64,000 bases of DNA from the NCBI RefSeq assembly GCF_002251385.1, contig NZ_NPJJ01000043.1:1-64000 (forward strand), written 5' to 3'. The notes below the pieces were generated by a model, which did no database searches, had not been told where the DNA came from, and saw only the letters and a list, made by a program, of their open reading frames with translations. Each line of letters starts with the position of its first letter. The first letter of the stretch is position 1. Positions 32,170 to 42,428 of the stretch are shown here, in pieces. The DNA comes from Prevotella sp. P5-108. GTDB lineage: Bacteria > Bacteroidota > Bacteroidia > Bacteroidales > Bacteroidaceae. The position numbers were made by a program, and so were the translations under genes.

Positions 32170-32203
32170 AAGTGTTGCAGTAATCTCCTTAGTTACAAAG
32201 GTA

Positions 32204-32604
32204 ATCATTTTCTCTGTAACCGACAACGTTTCGACCGATATCATTGCAGCCAAATCATTGCAAATCGTTTTTGCCGCCACGATGCTCCTTCATGATATTC
32301 TACATGTCGCAAGTTACATGAAGGACGAAACGGCGAAATTATCCGCGATGGCTTTTAATATGATTTTGAAGCGCGATTTGGTGATTTCATGACTTGAAAC
32401 CATCATTGCAAACTGCGATTTGCAGAATTCGCGCTTTGCAATCTGCGCAAAGCCGTCTCGTAGGCAGATGAGGGTTAAAGTTGGCATCGCCAACGCGCCT
32501 GTCATTCACAAGATCGTGACTTGTGGAGAGGCGCGCGTCTCTTATACCTATTTATATTTGTATACAGAGAGTGGGGTGGGGGCTTGCAGATAAACGATGC
32601 AAAC
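32204..32604. repeat. Gene-free stretch with a dispersed repeat
   Basis: No convincing gene. The segment contains TTCGCGCTTTGCAATC (32428-32443), also present at 46239-46254 in another gene-free stretch, inside a run of short related words (TTGCAAACTGCG, GATTTGCAGAATTCGCG, TTTGCAATCTGCGC). It appears to be a dispersed intergenic repeat. Its reverse complement can be read as I-A-K-R-E, giving spurious short frames. Confidence 0.5.
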
Positions 32605-33027
32605 CTATTTTCTCTTGAACACAATCTGCTTGGGCAGCTTCACCCACTTGCGGTTGCGTGCCACCTTCAGCGCGCTTCCCTTGAGCTGCTTCAGGGTGCA
32701 GATGCCGTCCTTGCCGATGACCAGCTCTGCCTTCAGGTCTTCGCTTCCATAGTCATTGACCATGTCGAGCTGGGCTGCGGTGTCGCTGTGGTTGGTTCTG
32801 GCGTCTGTAATGAGCCATTTGCGGCCGTCTTTGTAGTCGCCCAGAAAGCCCGGCATGGCACCGTATATTTCCTGGTTGGGCACGACCACGTTGTTTTGGT
32901 AAAAATCTATTACCAGGTATATCCCCAACTCTTCGTTGACAAACTTTCCGCTGAAGTTCTTGGTTGACTGCGCAATAGAGTTTAGCGCTGCCAAAAGCAA
33001 GATAATGATGGTGTATGTTTTTTTCAT
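32605..33027 (-). CDS. Secreted hypothetical protein
   Basis: A 140-residue protein starting M-K-K-T-Y-T-I-I-I-L-L-L-A-A-L with a clear signal peptide. The mature part is basic and beta-rich (S-G-K-F-V-N-E-E-L-G-I-Y-L-V-I-D), without a family I recognise. A -7 box TAACTTTG at 33067-33074 (minus strand) supports this start over the longer frame. It is divergent from the glycogen synthase gene. Confidence 0.65.
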   Translation of the reverse strand: MKKTYTIIILLLAALNSIAQSTKNFSGKFVNEELGIYLVIDFYQNNVVVPNQEIYGAMPGFLGDYKDGRKWLITDARTNHSDTAAQLDMVNDYGSEDLKAELVIGKDGICTLKQLKGSALKVARNRKWVKLPKQIVFKRK

Positions 33028-33149
33028 TTCGTTACTTCCAAAGATGGTTTTTGCTCTTTTCAAGGGCAAAGTTAGTAATTCCAAATCAAGAAACGTGCCT
33101 ATATTTGAAGATTTTAACACATAAATTTCTTATTCTGCGATTTTTAGAT

Positions 33150-33157
33150 TACCTTTG
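33150..33157 (+). promoter_or_regulatory. -7 box of the glycogen synthase gene
   Basis: TACCTTTG fits TAnnTTTG and lies 19 bases before the ATG at 33177. No clear -33 TTTG is present. Confidence 0.5.
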
Positions 33158-33176
33158 CGTCGTATTATAAATAGTT

Positions 33177-34826
33177 ATGAAGAGAACATTATTGTTTCCG
33201 GAATATATATTTGAGTCGAGTTGGGAGGTTTGCAATAAGGTTGGCGGTATCTACACAGTACTCTCGTCGCGTGCCCTCACACTACAGAAAGAACTCGGTG
33301 ACAATCTCATTTTTATAGGTCCTGATTTTGGAGAGGAAACTCCCTATTTTACAGAAGACAAGCGGCTTTACATTGATTGGGTTAATCAGGAGAAGGAATT
33401 GGCTTTACGCGTGGGTAGATGGAATGTACCCGGCAATCCTATAGCAATCTTAGTTGACTTCAAACCATTCTTCGCTCAGAAGAATGATATATACACTTGG
33501 TTGTGGGAACACTATCAGGTGGATAGTCTGCATGCCTATGGCGATTACGACGAAGCCTCGATGTTCTCCTATGCTGCCGGCCGAGTGGTAGAGAGCTTCT
33601 ATCGTTACTACATCAATGGCAACCGTCGCGTGGTATATCATGGCAATGAGTGGATGACTGGTCTCGGTCTGCTGTACGTCAAGAGCAAGGTGCCCGAGAT
33701 AGCCACTATATTCACCACCCATGCCACAAGTATAGGTCGAAGCATCGCCGGCAACAACAAGCCGCTCTATCAGTATCTCGACGCTTACAATGGCAATCAG
33801 ATGGCTGATGAACTCAATATGCAGTCCAAACATTCCATCGAATTGCGTACTGCCCACAACGTTGACTGCTTCACTACTGTGAGCGACATTACCGCTCTGG
33901 AGTGCAAGGAGTTGCTGGACAAGCCCGTAGATGTGGTTCTGCCCAATGGATTTGAAAACGACTTTGTGCCCAAGGGCGCTGCGTTTACCCGCAAGAGGAA
34001 GTTGGCAAGAGCCAAACTCCTGAACATAGCCAACGCGCTGATGGGTACCAGTCTGGACGACGACACCGTAATCGTGTCGACAAGCGGCCGTTATGAGTTC
34101 CGCAACAAGGGCATCGATGTCTTCATCGACTCTCTCAACCGTCTGCGTCACAATGACAGACTCAACCGCAATGTGCTCGCCTTCATCGAAGTGCCGGGCT
34201 GGGTAGGCATGGGCCGTCAGGACTTGCAGGAACGCCTCGCGCTGATGGAGCAAGGCAAGACTTTTGATACGCCCCTCGACAATCCGAGAGTCACCCATTG
34301 GCTGCACAATGCCAATGACGACAAGGTGCTCGGCATGATGAACTATCTCGACATGCACAACCGTCTCGATGACAAGGTCAAAGTGATATTCATCCCTTGT
34401 TATCTTACTGGCGACGACGGCATCGTCGATATGCCATACTATGACGTAGTGCTCGGCAATGACCTCTGCGTCTATCCCTCATACTACGAGCCTTGGGGCT
34501 ATACCCCGCTTGAGGCCATCGCTTTCCATGTGCCTTGTATCACTACCGATTTGGCAGGCTTCGGACTGTGGGCCAACCAGGTAAAGGGGGCAGACAGCGA
34601 ACTCAGAGATGGCGTCAAGGTGGTGCATCGTACCGACTATAATTATAATAATGTGGCCGACGAGCTTTGTGAGACCATTAGAGAGTTTGCAGCCATGTCG
34701 CCCGACGAGGTAAAGACATGCCGCGATGCGGCAGTGCGCCTCTCCAAGAAGGCATTGTGGAGCAAATTCATCGCCTACTACAAGGAAGCCTACGACATCG
34801 CACTCTCCAAGTCTGCAAAGAGATAA
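33177..34826 (+). CDS. Glycogen synthase, GT3 type
   Basis: A 549-residue glycosyltransferase of family GT3, the type best known from animals and fungi, which elongates glycogen from a nucleotide-glucose donor. The N-terminus has the donor-binding E-V-C-N-K-V-G-G-I-Y-T-V. Further signatures are H-G-N-E-W-M-T-G-L-G, T-T-H-A-T-S-I-G-R, V-L-P-N-G-F and the acceptor/donor motif P-S-Y-Y-E-P-W-G-Y-T-P-L-E-A. It is shorter than eukaryotic enzymes, as usual in Bacteroidota. The gene is followed after 36 bases by the phosphorylase gene, pairing storage and breakdown. Confidence 0.92.
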   Translation: MKRTLLFPEYIFESSWEVCNKVGGIYTVLSSRALTLQKELGDNLIFIGPDFGEETPYFTEDKRLYIDWVNQEKELALRVGRWNVPGNPIAILVDFKPFFAQKNDIYTWLWEHYQVDSLHAYGDYDEASMFSYAAGRVVESFYRYYINGNRRVVYHGNEWMTGLGLLYVKSKVPEIATIFTTHATSIGRSIAGNNKPLYQYLDAYNGNQMADELNMQSKHSIELRTAHNVDCFTTVSDITALECKELLDKPVDVVLPNGFENDFVPKGAAFTRKRKLARAKLLNIANALMGTSLDDDTVIVSTSGRYEFRNKGIDVFIDSLNRLRHNDRLNRNVLAFIEVPGWVGMGRQDLQERLALMEQGKTFDTPLDNPRVTHWLHNANDDKVLGMMNYLDMHNRLDDKVKVIFIPCYLTGDDGIVDMPYYDVVLGNDLCVYPSYYEPWGYTPLEAIAFHVPCITTDLAGFGLWANQVKGADSELRDGVKVVHRTDYNYNNVADELCETIREFAAMSPDEVKTCRDAAVRLSKKALWSKFIAYYKEAYDIALSKSAKR

Positions 34827-34862
34827 TATATATTAATAAGGTAATACTAATAAATTACATAT

Positions 34863-37424
34863 ATGAAGATAAAGTCAGATTATGTCAACGAGCCGAAATG
34901 GAAGGAGTTGACAATCAAATCAAGATTGCCAGAAAAATTAAAATGTCTGGATGAGCTCGCTCACAACATGTGGTGGGGCTGGAACTACGAAGCACGTAAC
35001 ATGTTTAAGTGTCTCGATGAAAAGCTCTATGAGGAAGTTGGACACAACCCAGTGCTTCTTCTGGAGAGATTAAGCTATGATCGCAAGGTCGAAATCGTGA
35101 ACGATACAAAGCTGATGAAGAAAATCAAGGATGTATATGCGAAGTTTACGACCTATATGAACGTCAAGCCCGATGCCAGTCGTCCTTCTGTAGCTTATTT
35201 CTGTATGGAATATGGTCTCAACCAGGTGCTCAAGATTTACTCCGGTGGTCTCGGTATGCTGGCTGGTGACTACCTCAAGGAGGCTTCTGACAGTAATGTA
35301 GACCTCTGTGCCGTAGGTTTCCTCTATCGCTTCGGCTACTTCACTCAGAGTCTGAGTATGGACGGCCAGCAGATTGCCAAATACGACGCCCAGAACTTCA
35401 ATTCTCTTCCTATTGAGCGTGTTCTGGACAAGGATGGCAACCCTGTTGTGGTAGACGTACCCTATATGAACTATCAGGTACATGCTTATGTTTGGCAGGT
35501 AAACGTTGGCCGTATCAAGCTCTATCTGCTCGATACCGACAATGATATGAACTCTGAGTTTGACCGTCCTATCACCCATTCACTGTATGGCGGCGACTGG
35601 GAGAACCGTCTGAAGCAGGAAATCCTGCTGGGTATTGGTGGTATCCTTACTCTGAAGAAGCTCGGAATTACCAAGGACATCTATCACTGCAATGAGGGCC
35701 ACGCTGCCCTGTGCAACCTGCAGCGTCTCTGCGACTATGTTGACAATGGCCTTACCTTCAACCAGGCTATGGAGCTGGTTAAGGCTTCTTCACTCTATAC
35801 CGTTCACACTCCTGTGCCTGCCGGTCACGACTACTTCGATGAGTCTCTGTTTGGCAAGTACATGGGCGGCTATCCTTCACGTCTCGGCATCAGCTGGGAT
35901 GAGTTTATCGGCATGGGTCGTCAGAATCCAGATGACCACAGTGAGCGTTTCTGTATGTCAACATTCGCTTGCAACACCTGCCAGGGTATCAATGGCGTGA
36001 GCAAGCTTCATGGCTGGGTTAGCCAGCAGATGTTCCAGCCCCTGTGGAAGGGATATTTTGCAGAGGAAAACTCAGTGGGCTATGTTACCAATGGCGTTCA
36101 CTTCCCATCATGGACAGCGACAGAGTGGCGTAAGGTATATGACAAGTATTTCGACGAGTCGTTCATGAGCGACCAGAGCAATGAGTCTATCTGGCATGGT
36201 ATCTACAACGTTCCAGACGATGAAATCTGGGAGACCCGTATGGCTCTCAAGAAGAAGCTCATTAGCTATATCCGTGAGAAGTTTACCCAGACATGGCTCC
36301 GCAACCAGGGCGACCCTGCTCGCGTGGTATCCCTGCTTGAGCGCATCAACCCCAACGCGCTGATGATTGGCTTCTGCCGTCGTTTTGCTACTTACAAGCG
36401 CGCCCACCTGCTCTTCACCGACCTGGATCGCCTCAGCAAGATTGTTAACGACCCCGAGCATCCAGTTCTCTTCTTCTTCTCTGGTAAGGCTCACCCCGCC
36501 GACGGTGCCGGACAGGGACTTATCAAGAAGATCTTTGAAATCAGCCAGCGTCCAGAGTTCCTCGGTAAGATTATCTTCCTCGAGGACTACGATATGCAGC
36601 TTGCCCGTCGCTTGGTATCTGGTGTCGATATCTGGATGAATACTCCTACCCGTCCTCTCGAGGCTTCCGGCACATCTGGTGAGAAGGCCGAGATGAACGG
36701 TGTGGTTAACCTCTCTGTTCTTGATGGTTGGTGGGTTGAAGGCTATCGTGAGGGTGCCGGTTGGGCTCTCCCCGAGAAGCGTACCTATCAGAACCAGGGT
36801 TATCAGGACCAGCTCGACGCAGCTACAATCTATGGTCTGCTCGAGAATGAGATTATTCCTCTCTACTATAAGAAGTCTAAGAAGGGCTATAGTGAGGGTT
36901 GGATTAAGGTAATCAAGAACTCTATCGCCACTATCGCTCCCCACTACACCATGAAGCGTCAGTTGGATGACTACTACACTAAGTTCTACAACGCCCAGGC
37001 TGCACGCTACCACAAGCTGGCTGCCGACAACAATCGTCTGGCTAAGGACCTGGCTCAGTGGAAGGAAACCGTTGCCGAGCGTTGGGATAGTATCAACGTT
37101 GTGTCTAAGGAGACAGCTCTCCTTGATAATGGCGGCGAGACCGGAGTAAGCTACAAGCTGAGATATGTTATCGACGAGCAGGGCCTGGTTGACGCTGTTG
37201 GTCTGGAGATTGTTTCGCTCAACAACGAGCTTACTCCTGATGGTCGCCAGGTTTACAGCGTTCATCCGTTCGAGGTAGTTGGCCACGAGGGCAATAACTA
37301 TATCTTCGAGGTAAATGTTGAACCCGATGTTGCTGGTGCCTTCCGTACTTGTGTTCGTATGTATCCCAAGAATGCTGAGCTGCCCCATCGTCAGGACTTC
37401 TGCTATGTGAAGTGGCTTGACTAA
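34863..37424 (+). CDS. glgP: Alpha-glucan (glycogen) phosphorylase
   Basis: An 853-residue phosphorylase of the shorter bacterial type. It cleaves alpha-1,4-glucan with phosphate to glucose-1-phosphate using PLP. The N-terminal 100-residue DUF3417-like domain includes H-N-M-W-W-G-W-N. The body has [36 protein letters not shown] and the PLP/phosphate region [11 protein letters not shown]. It acts in the cytoplasm on the polymer made by the upstream synthase. A strong terminator follows. Confidence 0.92.
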   Translation: MKIKSDYVNEPKWKELTIKSRLPEKLKCLDELAHNMWWGWNYEARNMFKCLDEKLYEEVGHNPVLLLERLSYDRKVEIVNDTKLMKKIKDVYAKFTTYMNVKPDASRPSVAYFCMEYGLNQVLKIYSGGLGMLAGDYLKEASDSNVDLCAVGFLYRFGYFTQSLSMDGQQIAKYDAQNFNSLPIERVLDKDGNPVVVDVPYMNYQVHAYVWQVNVGRIKLYLLDTDNDMNSEFDRPITHSLYGGDWENRLKQEILLGIGGILTLKKLGITKDIYHCNEGHAALCNLQRLCDYVDNGLTFNQAMELVKASSLYTVHTPVPAGHDYFDESLFGKYMGGYPSRLGISWDEFIGMGRQNPDDHSERFCMSTFACNTCQGINGVSKLHGWVSQQMFQPLWKGYFAEENSVGYVTNGVHFPSWTATEWRKVYDKYFDESFMSDQSNESIWHGIYNVPDDEIWETRMALKKKLISYIREKFTQTWLRNQGDPARVVSLLERINPNALMIGFCRRFATYKRAHLLFTDLDRLSKIVNDPEHPVLFFFSGKAHPADGAGQGLIKKIFEISQRPEFLGKIIFLEDYDMQLARRLVSGVDIWMNTPTRPLEASGTSGEKAEMNGVVNLSVLDGWWVEGYREGAGWALPEKRTYQNQGYQDQLDAATIYGLLENEIIPLYYKKSKKGYSEGWIKVIKNSIATIAPHYTMKRQLDDYYTKFYNAQAARYHKLAADNNRLAKDLAQWKETVAERWDSINVVSKETALLDNGGETGVSYKLRYVIDEQGLVDAVGLEIVSLNNELTPDGRQVYSVHPFEVVGHEGNNYIFEVNVEPDVAGAFRTCVRMYPKNAELPHRQDFCYVKWLD

Positions 37425-37446
37425 CATTATTAAATTTATATATGGA

Positions 37447-37485
37447 GAGGGTGGTTGTTTGAGCAACCATCCTCTTTTTTTGTCC
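37447..37485 (+). terminator. Terminator of the glycogen operon
   Basis: GAGGGTGGTTG pairs with CAACCATCCTC around a six-base loop, then a T-run. It starts 22 bases after the phosphorylase stop. Confidence 0.88.
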
Positions 37486-37597
37486 ACATCTGGCATTTTT
37501 ATTTGTAATAGATTGTGTGATTAATATAAATGATGTATTTTTGCAGATGAGATAGGTCTTTGGAATGCGGCCTGTCAGAATAATATATAGTATAGAT

Positions 37598-39163
37598 ATG
37601 ACCACCGATTACCAGATAAGAGTTACGCCGCAAGTCGCGGCAAGCGAACAGAGTATATTACAGTTTTTGGCAGACGAAAAGGGCGTCGACGTGACTAATG
37701 TTACGACCACGCGCATTGTCAAACGGTCAATAGATGCCCGTCAGCGTAATATATTCATCAACCTCACGGTCAGAGTCTACATCAATGAGTTTCCTTCCGG
37801 TGACTTCCAACGCACCGTCTATCCCCAGGTAGATGAAAAGCCTCAGGTGCTCGTGATAGGAGAGGGCCCCGGCGGCTTGTTTGCTGCTTTGCGACTGATA
37901 GAACTTGGGTATAAGCCGATTGTGCTTGAGCGTGGAAAGAATGTCCATGACCGTAAGCGTGATATGGCACTCATTGCCAAAATCCAAAAGGTGGATGAAG
38001 AGTCCAACTATTGTTTTGGCGAAGGCGGAGCTGGCGCTTACTCGGATGGCAAGTTGTTTACACGCAGCAAGAAGCGTGGCAATGTCGACAAAATACTTAA
38101 TGTGTTCTGTCAGCACGGTGCCTCCACATCCATTCTGGTTGATGCCCATCCTCATATAGGTACCGACAAGTTGCCCCGAGTTATAGAAAACATGCGCAAC
38201 ACTATCCTTGGATGTGGCGGTCAGGTGCATTTCCAGACCAAAATGACCAGCCTCATCACAAAGGGCGACACCGTTGTTGGTGTAGAGGCCGTCGATTTGG
38301 TGACAGGTGACCAACGTAGTTGGAGTGGACCGGTCATTTTGGCGACGGGTCATAGTGCTCGCGACGTTTATCGTTATCTTTATCGTGACAATATTGAGAT
38401 TGAGGCCAAAGGCATTGCCGTCGGTGTAAGACTCGAGCATCCCGCCATGCTTATAGACCAGATACAATATCACAGTAAGCAAGGTCGCGGCAAATACCTT
38501 CCTGCTGCAGAGTATAGCATGGTCACTCAGGTTGACGGAAGGGGCGTTTATAGCTTTTGCATGTGTCCCGGCGGTTTTGTAATACCCGCTGCAACAGGAC
38601 CCGAGCAAATCGTTGTCAATGGTATGAGCCCCGCCAACCGTGGAACCAAGTGGAGCAATTCGGGTATGGTTGTCGAGTTGCGTCCCGAGGATATCGATGC
38701 AGACAATCCATTGGCCGTTATGCACTACCAGGAGGAAGTTGAGAAGATGTGTTGGCAACAAGGAAACCGTCAGCAGACAGCTCCAGCCCAGCGAATGGCT
38801 GACTTCGTGAACAACAGATTGAGCTATGACCTACCCGCAAGCAGCTATGCGCCCGGATTGATTTCGAGCCCATTGCATTTCTGGATGCCCAAGCCGATTG
38901 CATCACGGCTTCAGGAAGGTTTCAAGACCTTTGGTCGCCAGGCTCATGGTTTTCTTACCAATGAAGCGGTGCTCATAGCTATGGAAACACGTACCAGCTC
39001 TCCGGTGAGAATACTTCGCGACCGGGAAACGCTTATGCATGTGAGACTCCATGGCCTTTTCCCCTGTGGAGAAGGAGCGGGGTATGCAGGCGGAATTGTG
39101 TCTGCCGGCGTAGATGGTGAGCGTTGTGCCGAGCAGTGTGCTGCCTATCTGCAACAAATCTAA
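37598..39163 (+). CDS. NAD(P)/FAD-dependent oxidoreductase
   Basis: A 521-residue flavoprotein starting M-T-T-D-Y-Q-I-R-V-T-P. After an 80-residue N-terminal domain comes the dinucleotide site V-I-G-E-G-P-G-G-L-F-A-A, then Y-C-F-G-E-G-G-A-G-A-Y-S-D-G-K-L, A-T-G-H-S-A-R-D-V, and a C-terminal G-E-G-A-G-Y-A-G-G-I-V-S-A. These are features of a large uncharacterised family of predicted FAD-dependent dehydrogenases. The substrate is unknown. A -7 box TATTTTTG lies at 37536-37543. A start at 37565 is also open but adds a non-conserved stretch. Confidence 0.8.
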   Translation: MTTDYQIRVTPQVAASEQSILQFLADEKGVDVTNVTTTRIVKRSIDARQRNIFINLTVRVYINEFPSGDFQRTVYPQVDEKPQVLVIGEGPGGLFAALRLIELGYKPIVLERGKNVHDRKRDMALIAKIQKVDEESNYCFGEGGAGAYSDGKLFTRSKKRGNVDKILNVFCQHGASTSILVDAHPHIGTDKLPRVIENMRNTILGCGGQVHFQTKMTSLITKGDTVVGVEAVDLVTGDQRSWSGPVILATGHSARDVYRYLYRDNIEIEAKGIAVGVRLEHPAMLIDQIQYHSKQGRGKYLPAAEYSMVTQVDGRGVYSFCMCPGGFVIPAATGPEQIVVNGMSPANRGTKWSNSGMVVELRPEDIDADNPLAVMHYQEEVEKMCWQQGNRQQTAPAQRMADFVNNRLSYDLPASSYAPGLISSPLHFWMPKPIASRLQEGFKTFGRQAHGFLTNEAVLIAMETRTSSPVRILRDRETLMHVRLHGLFPCGEGAGYAGGIVSAGVDGERCAEQCAAYLQQI

Positions 39164-40689
39164 TTCAGTCAGGCTTGAGATATAGCGTAGATTTCTATCG
39201 TAACAATCCGCTGTTCGTGATAGCGGTTATGTTCATTTTAGGCATAGCTTTGGGCGATATTCTTATGTTGCCGTTTGCAGTTTATGCCGTCCTCCTGATT
39301 TCCGCTATAGCTATCGGCAGCTGGTTCATGCGCTTCCCGATTGTTTCAAGTCTGAGTGTCCATGTCGGCGCCATCATCGCTGGAGCCTGGCTTGTCACCA
39401 TCGCGAAAGAGTACAACAAGGCCATTCCCGTCGGGCGACATTATTATGAGGCTGTTGTCGTCAGCCAACCCGTCATTACCGACAAGTCTTTCAAGTGCGA
39501 CTTGTGGATTGTCAATACTCCAGAGCCTATCAAGGTGAAGGCCACGCTGTTGCGCGATGCCCAACTCTATGGCGATACGCTTAGGCCTGGCGACGGACTT
39601 GTCGTCAGCACCGCCTTGAAAGCCGTAGCCGATGTAGACTACAGTGACGGACATTTCGATTATCAGCGCTGGCTGCGTGTCAATCACTATGATGCGACCG
39701 CTTATGTATGGCAAGACTGGCAACGTGAGCAAATCAAAATAAGCAATTTGCCAACCATGGAGAAAATACGCATGCGTGCAACGATGTGGCGTGGCAACTT
39801 GCAGGAGAATTACAGGCGTCTGGGTCTTGAAGACAGGACATTGGCACTCATTAGCGCGATGACTATTGGCGACAAGAGTCTCCTTGATGACCAAATGCGT
39901 GACGAATACTCCATTTCCGGTGCAAGTCACATCCTGGCTTTGAGCGGTTTGCATCTGATGGTGTTGTTTGTGATAGTCAATTACATTATGAATGGCATCG
40001 CCAAGTTTCTGATTGGTTACACCGGAGGCAAAGGAAGACTCACTATCAAATTCATTAAGGCTCTTTTATTGTTTGGGTTGATATGGGGATTTACTATCCT
40101 TGTCGGACTTTCGCCCAGCATTACGAGAGCCGCGACCATGATTAGCCTGTATGCAGTTGTCGATTTAGACAACAGACCACATCAGCCATTCAATACATTG
40201 GCGTTTACAGCCCTGGTAATCCTTCTCTTCAATCCCTTATCCTTGTGGGATGTTGGATTTCAGTTGTCTTTCATGGCCGTTTTGGGTATCTTCTTCTTTC
40301 AACCCAAGCGCCGACTCAACTGGTTTCTGTCACTGTTGTGGCTCTCCTTGTCAGCCCAGCTGGCGGTGGCACCATTGCTGTTATACCATTTCGGCCGGTT
40401 GTCCTGTTATTTCCTTCTCGCCAACATTGTGGTGGTGCCTTGCGCGTACATTATAGTTTATTCCGCATTTGCCGTATTGCTCCTTACCCCTGTCGCCATA
40501 ATCCAACGGTGGATGGTGGCCATTCTCACATCTGCCGCCCATACCATGGACAGCAGCGTGAGGGGAATTGCCATGCTGCCCGGCGCTTCTATCGAAAATA
40601 TTCATTTTGATGGCGTTCAGGTCGTTGCTCTTTATGTGTTAATCATTTGTGTGTATCGCATATTTTGTCTAACTTTGCATTCCAAATGA
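39124..40689 (+). CDS. comEC: ComEC/Rec2-type membrane channel protein
   Basis: About 500-521 residues, depending on the start. The frame from 39124 overlaps the previous gene by 40 bases; a TTG at 39173 is an alternative. It has two N-terminal membrane segments and a soluble DUF4131-type region. The Competence domain contains A-L-S-G-L-H-L-M near residue 273 and G-L-S-P-S-I-T-R-A, and several membrane segments follow. ComEC carries single-stranded DNA across the inner membrane in natural transformation. The C-terminal metallo-hydrolase domain found in many ComEC proteins is absent. Confidence 0.85.
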   Translation: MCRAVCCLSATNLIQSGLRYSVDFYRNNPLFVIAVMFILGIALGDILMLPFAVYAVLLISAIAIGSWFMRFPIVSSLSVHVGAIIAGAWLVTIAKEYNKAIPVGRHYYEAVVVSQPVITDKSFKCDLWIVNTPEPIKVKATLLRDAQLYGDTLRPGDGLVVSTALKAVADVDYSDGHFDYQRWLRVNHYDATAYVWQDWQREQIKISNLPTMEKIRMRATMWRGNLQENYRRLGLEDRTLALISAMTIGDKSLLDDQMRDEYSISGASHILALSGLHLMVLFVIVNYIMNGIAKFLIGYTGGKGRLTIKFIKALLLFGLIWGFTILVGLSPSITRAATMISLYAVVDLDNRPHQPFNTLAFTALVILLFNPLSLWDVGFQLSFMAVLGIFFFQPKRRLNWFLSLLWLSLSAQLAVAPLLLYHFGRLSCYFLLANIVVVPCAYIIVYSAFAVLLLTPVAIIQRWMVAILTSAAHTMDSSVRGIAMLPGASIENIHFDGVQVVALYVLIICVYRIFCLTLHSK

Positions 40690-41423
40690 TGAGTCGATAT
40701 TTTATTTATCTTAGTTTTGACGGAACCGCCTATCATGGTTGGCAGATACAGCCCAATGGAATATCTGTCCAGCAGGTTCTTCAAGAACGATTGTCCACAC
40801 TGTTGAGAGGCACCATCGAGGTGCTGGGTGCCGGTCGCACCGACGCTGGTGTCCATGCCCATTTGATGGTTGCACATTTTGATTATGACGGCGAGCTCGA
40901 TGGAGCCCAACTGGCTTATAAGTTGAACCGGATGATGCCACGCGACATAGCCATACACGACGTGAGGAAAGTCGCAGACGATTTGCATGCACGTTTCTCT
41001 GCCGTCAAGCGCACCTATCGTTATTATATACATACCCATCGCAATCCTTTCCATCGTTTTTATTCCTTGGAGATGCCTTATCAGCTTGATTTCGAAGCCA
41101 TGAATGAGGCAGCCCGGCTGCTGCTCGATGTCAAGGACTTCGGCTCCTTCTGCAAGGCAGGCGCTGATGTCAAGACCACGTTGTGCGACCTGACCAAGGC
41201 CGAATGGATTAAGATGGAGGAGCCTGGCTGCTGGTATTTCGAGATTAGCGCCAACCGTTTCTTGCGTAATATGGTGCGTGCCGTGGTTGGCACATTGGTC
41301 GAGGTAGGACGTGGCCGTATGACTCTGGATGAGTTCCGTGCGGTTGTAGCTTCCGGTAGCCGTAAAAATGCGGGCGAGAGCATGCCTGCTCATGCCCTTT
41401 TCCTCTGGGATATAGTTTATTAA
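40686..41423 (+). CDS. truA: tRNA pseudouridine synthase A
   Basis: A 245-residue enzyme converting uridines 38-40 of tRNA anticodon stems to pseudouridine. Motifs: F-D-G-T-A-Y-H-G-W-Q near the start, catalytic Asp in G-A-G-R-T-D-A-G-V-H-A, and the C-terminal R-F-L-R-N-M-V-R. The ATG at 40686 overlaps the comEC stop (ATGA), and a second Met follows at once. Confidence 0.95.
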   Translation: MMSRYFIYLSFDGTAYHGWQIQPNGISVQQVLQERLSTLLRGTIEVLGAGRTDAGVHAHLMVAHFDYDGELDGAQLAYKLNRMMPRDIAIHDVRKVADDLHARFSAVKRTYRYYIHTHRNPFHRFYSLEMPYQLDFEAMNEAARLLLDVKDFGSFCKAGADVKTTLCDLTKAEWIKMEEPGCWYFEISANRFLRNMVRAVVGTLVEVGRGRMTLDEFRAVVASGSRKNAGESMPAHALFLWDIVY

Positions 41424-41434
41424 ATATATAAGTG

Positions 41435-42352
41435 ATGGTCTGGTTAAGTCTTGCTTTCCTTTCAGCGCTGCTGTTAGGTTTTTATGACACATGTAAGAAG
41501 AAATCTCTCGATGGCAATGCTGTCATCCCCGTTCTTTTCCTTAACACCCTGTTTTCTTCTGTTATCTTCTTGCCCTTTATTCTTCTGTCCGCAAACTCCC
41601 ATCTGTTAGAGGGGAGTATGTTTTACGTACAGTCCCAGGGTTGGGAGGTACACAAGTATATCCTGCTCAAGAGTTGTATCGTCCTGTCGTCATGGACGCT
41701 TGGCTATTTTGCCATGAAGCATCTGCCGCTTACCATCGTTGGCCCCATCAATGCCACCCGCCCCGTGATGACGTTGATAGGTGCGCTGCTACTTTTTGGC
41801 GAGCGACTCAATGCGTGGCAATGGGTGGGTGTGGTCTTTGCCATCATCTCTTTCTTTATGCTGAGCCGCAGCAGCAAGAAGGAAGGCATCGACTTCAAGC
41901 ACAACATCTGGATAATCTTTCTTGTCGGAGCAGCACTGTTGGGTGCCGCCAGCGGACTGTACGACAAGTATCTTATGGCGCCTGCCGATAATGGCGGCCT
42001 CGCGCTTAACAGTATGACCGTACAGAGCTGGTACAATCTCTACCAGATGGCCATGATGGGTATCGTCCTTCTCATCTGGTGGTGGAAGAGGGGGAAGACC
42101 GAGCGCTTCAGATGGAGTTGGTACATCGTGTTCATCTCCGTATTTCTCTGCGCCGCCGACTTTGTCTATTTCTATGCCTTGAGCCTTCCTGCCGCCATGA
42201 TTTCCATCGTTTCCATGGTACGCCGCAGTTCGGTTATCGTCAGTTTCATGTGTGGAGCCTTGCTTTTCCATGAGAAGAACCTGAAGTCTAAAGCCATAGA
42301 TTTGCTGTTGGTGCTTGTGGGCATGGTCTTTTTGTGGATAGGAGGTCATTAA
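41435..42352 (+). CDS. EamA-type DMT transporter
   Basis: A 305-residue inner-membrane protein with about ten hydrophobic segments in two repeats, typical of EamA-family metabolite exporters. Family-like spots are L-P-L-T-I-V-G-P-I-N-A-T-R-P near residue 100 and the paired G-A-L-L-F-x-E-x-x-x segments near 115 and 283. The cargo is unknown. It starts 11 bases after truA and is probably co-transcribed with it. Confidence 0.85.
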   Translation: MVWLSLAFLSALLLGFYDTCKKKSLDGNAVIPVLFLNTLFSSVIFLPFILLSANSHLLEGSMFYVQSQGWEVHKYILLKSCIVLSSWTLGYFAMKHLPLTIVGPINATRPVMTLIGALLLFGERLNAWQWVGVVFAIISFFMLSRSSKKEGIDFKHNIWIIFLVGAALLGAASGLYDKYLMAPADNGGLALNSMTVQSWYNLYQMAMMGIVLLIWWWKRGKTERFRWSWYIVFISVFLCAADFVYFYALSLPAAMISIVSMVRRSSVIVSFMCGALLFHEKNLKSKAIDLLLVLVGMVFLWIGGH

Positions 42353-42376
42353 AAAATCAAAAAAACGTGCATCCAC

Positions 42377-42407
42377 TTTGCCTTTTGCCATATTTCTTGT
42401 AACTTTG
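42377..42407 (+). promoter_or_regulatory. dapA promoter
   Basis: TTTG (42377-42380), exactly 19 bases, then TAACTTTG (42400-42407). It places transcription start just before the ATG at 42429, ruling out the longer frame from 42378. Confidence 0.8.
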
Positions 42408-42428
42408 TACATAAATAACCACATTATT

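Noticed and set aside
32204..32604. tRNA or small structured RNA gene
   Set aside because: No cloverleaf arms or conserved TTCGAnT loop could be traced. The inverted words belong to the dispersed repeat.
36108..37496. A 462-codon frame antisense to the glycogen phosphorylase gene
   Set aside because: Long antisense frames are common opposite highly biased coding sequences. The phosphorylase motifs are complete on the plus strand.
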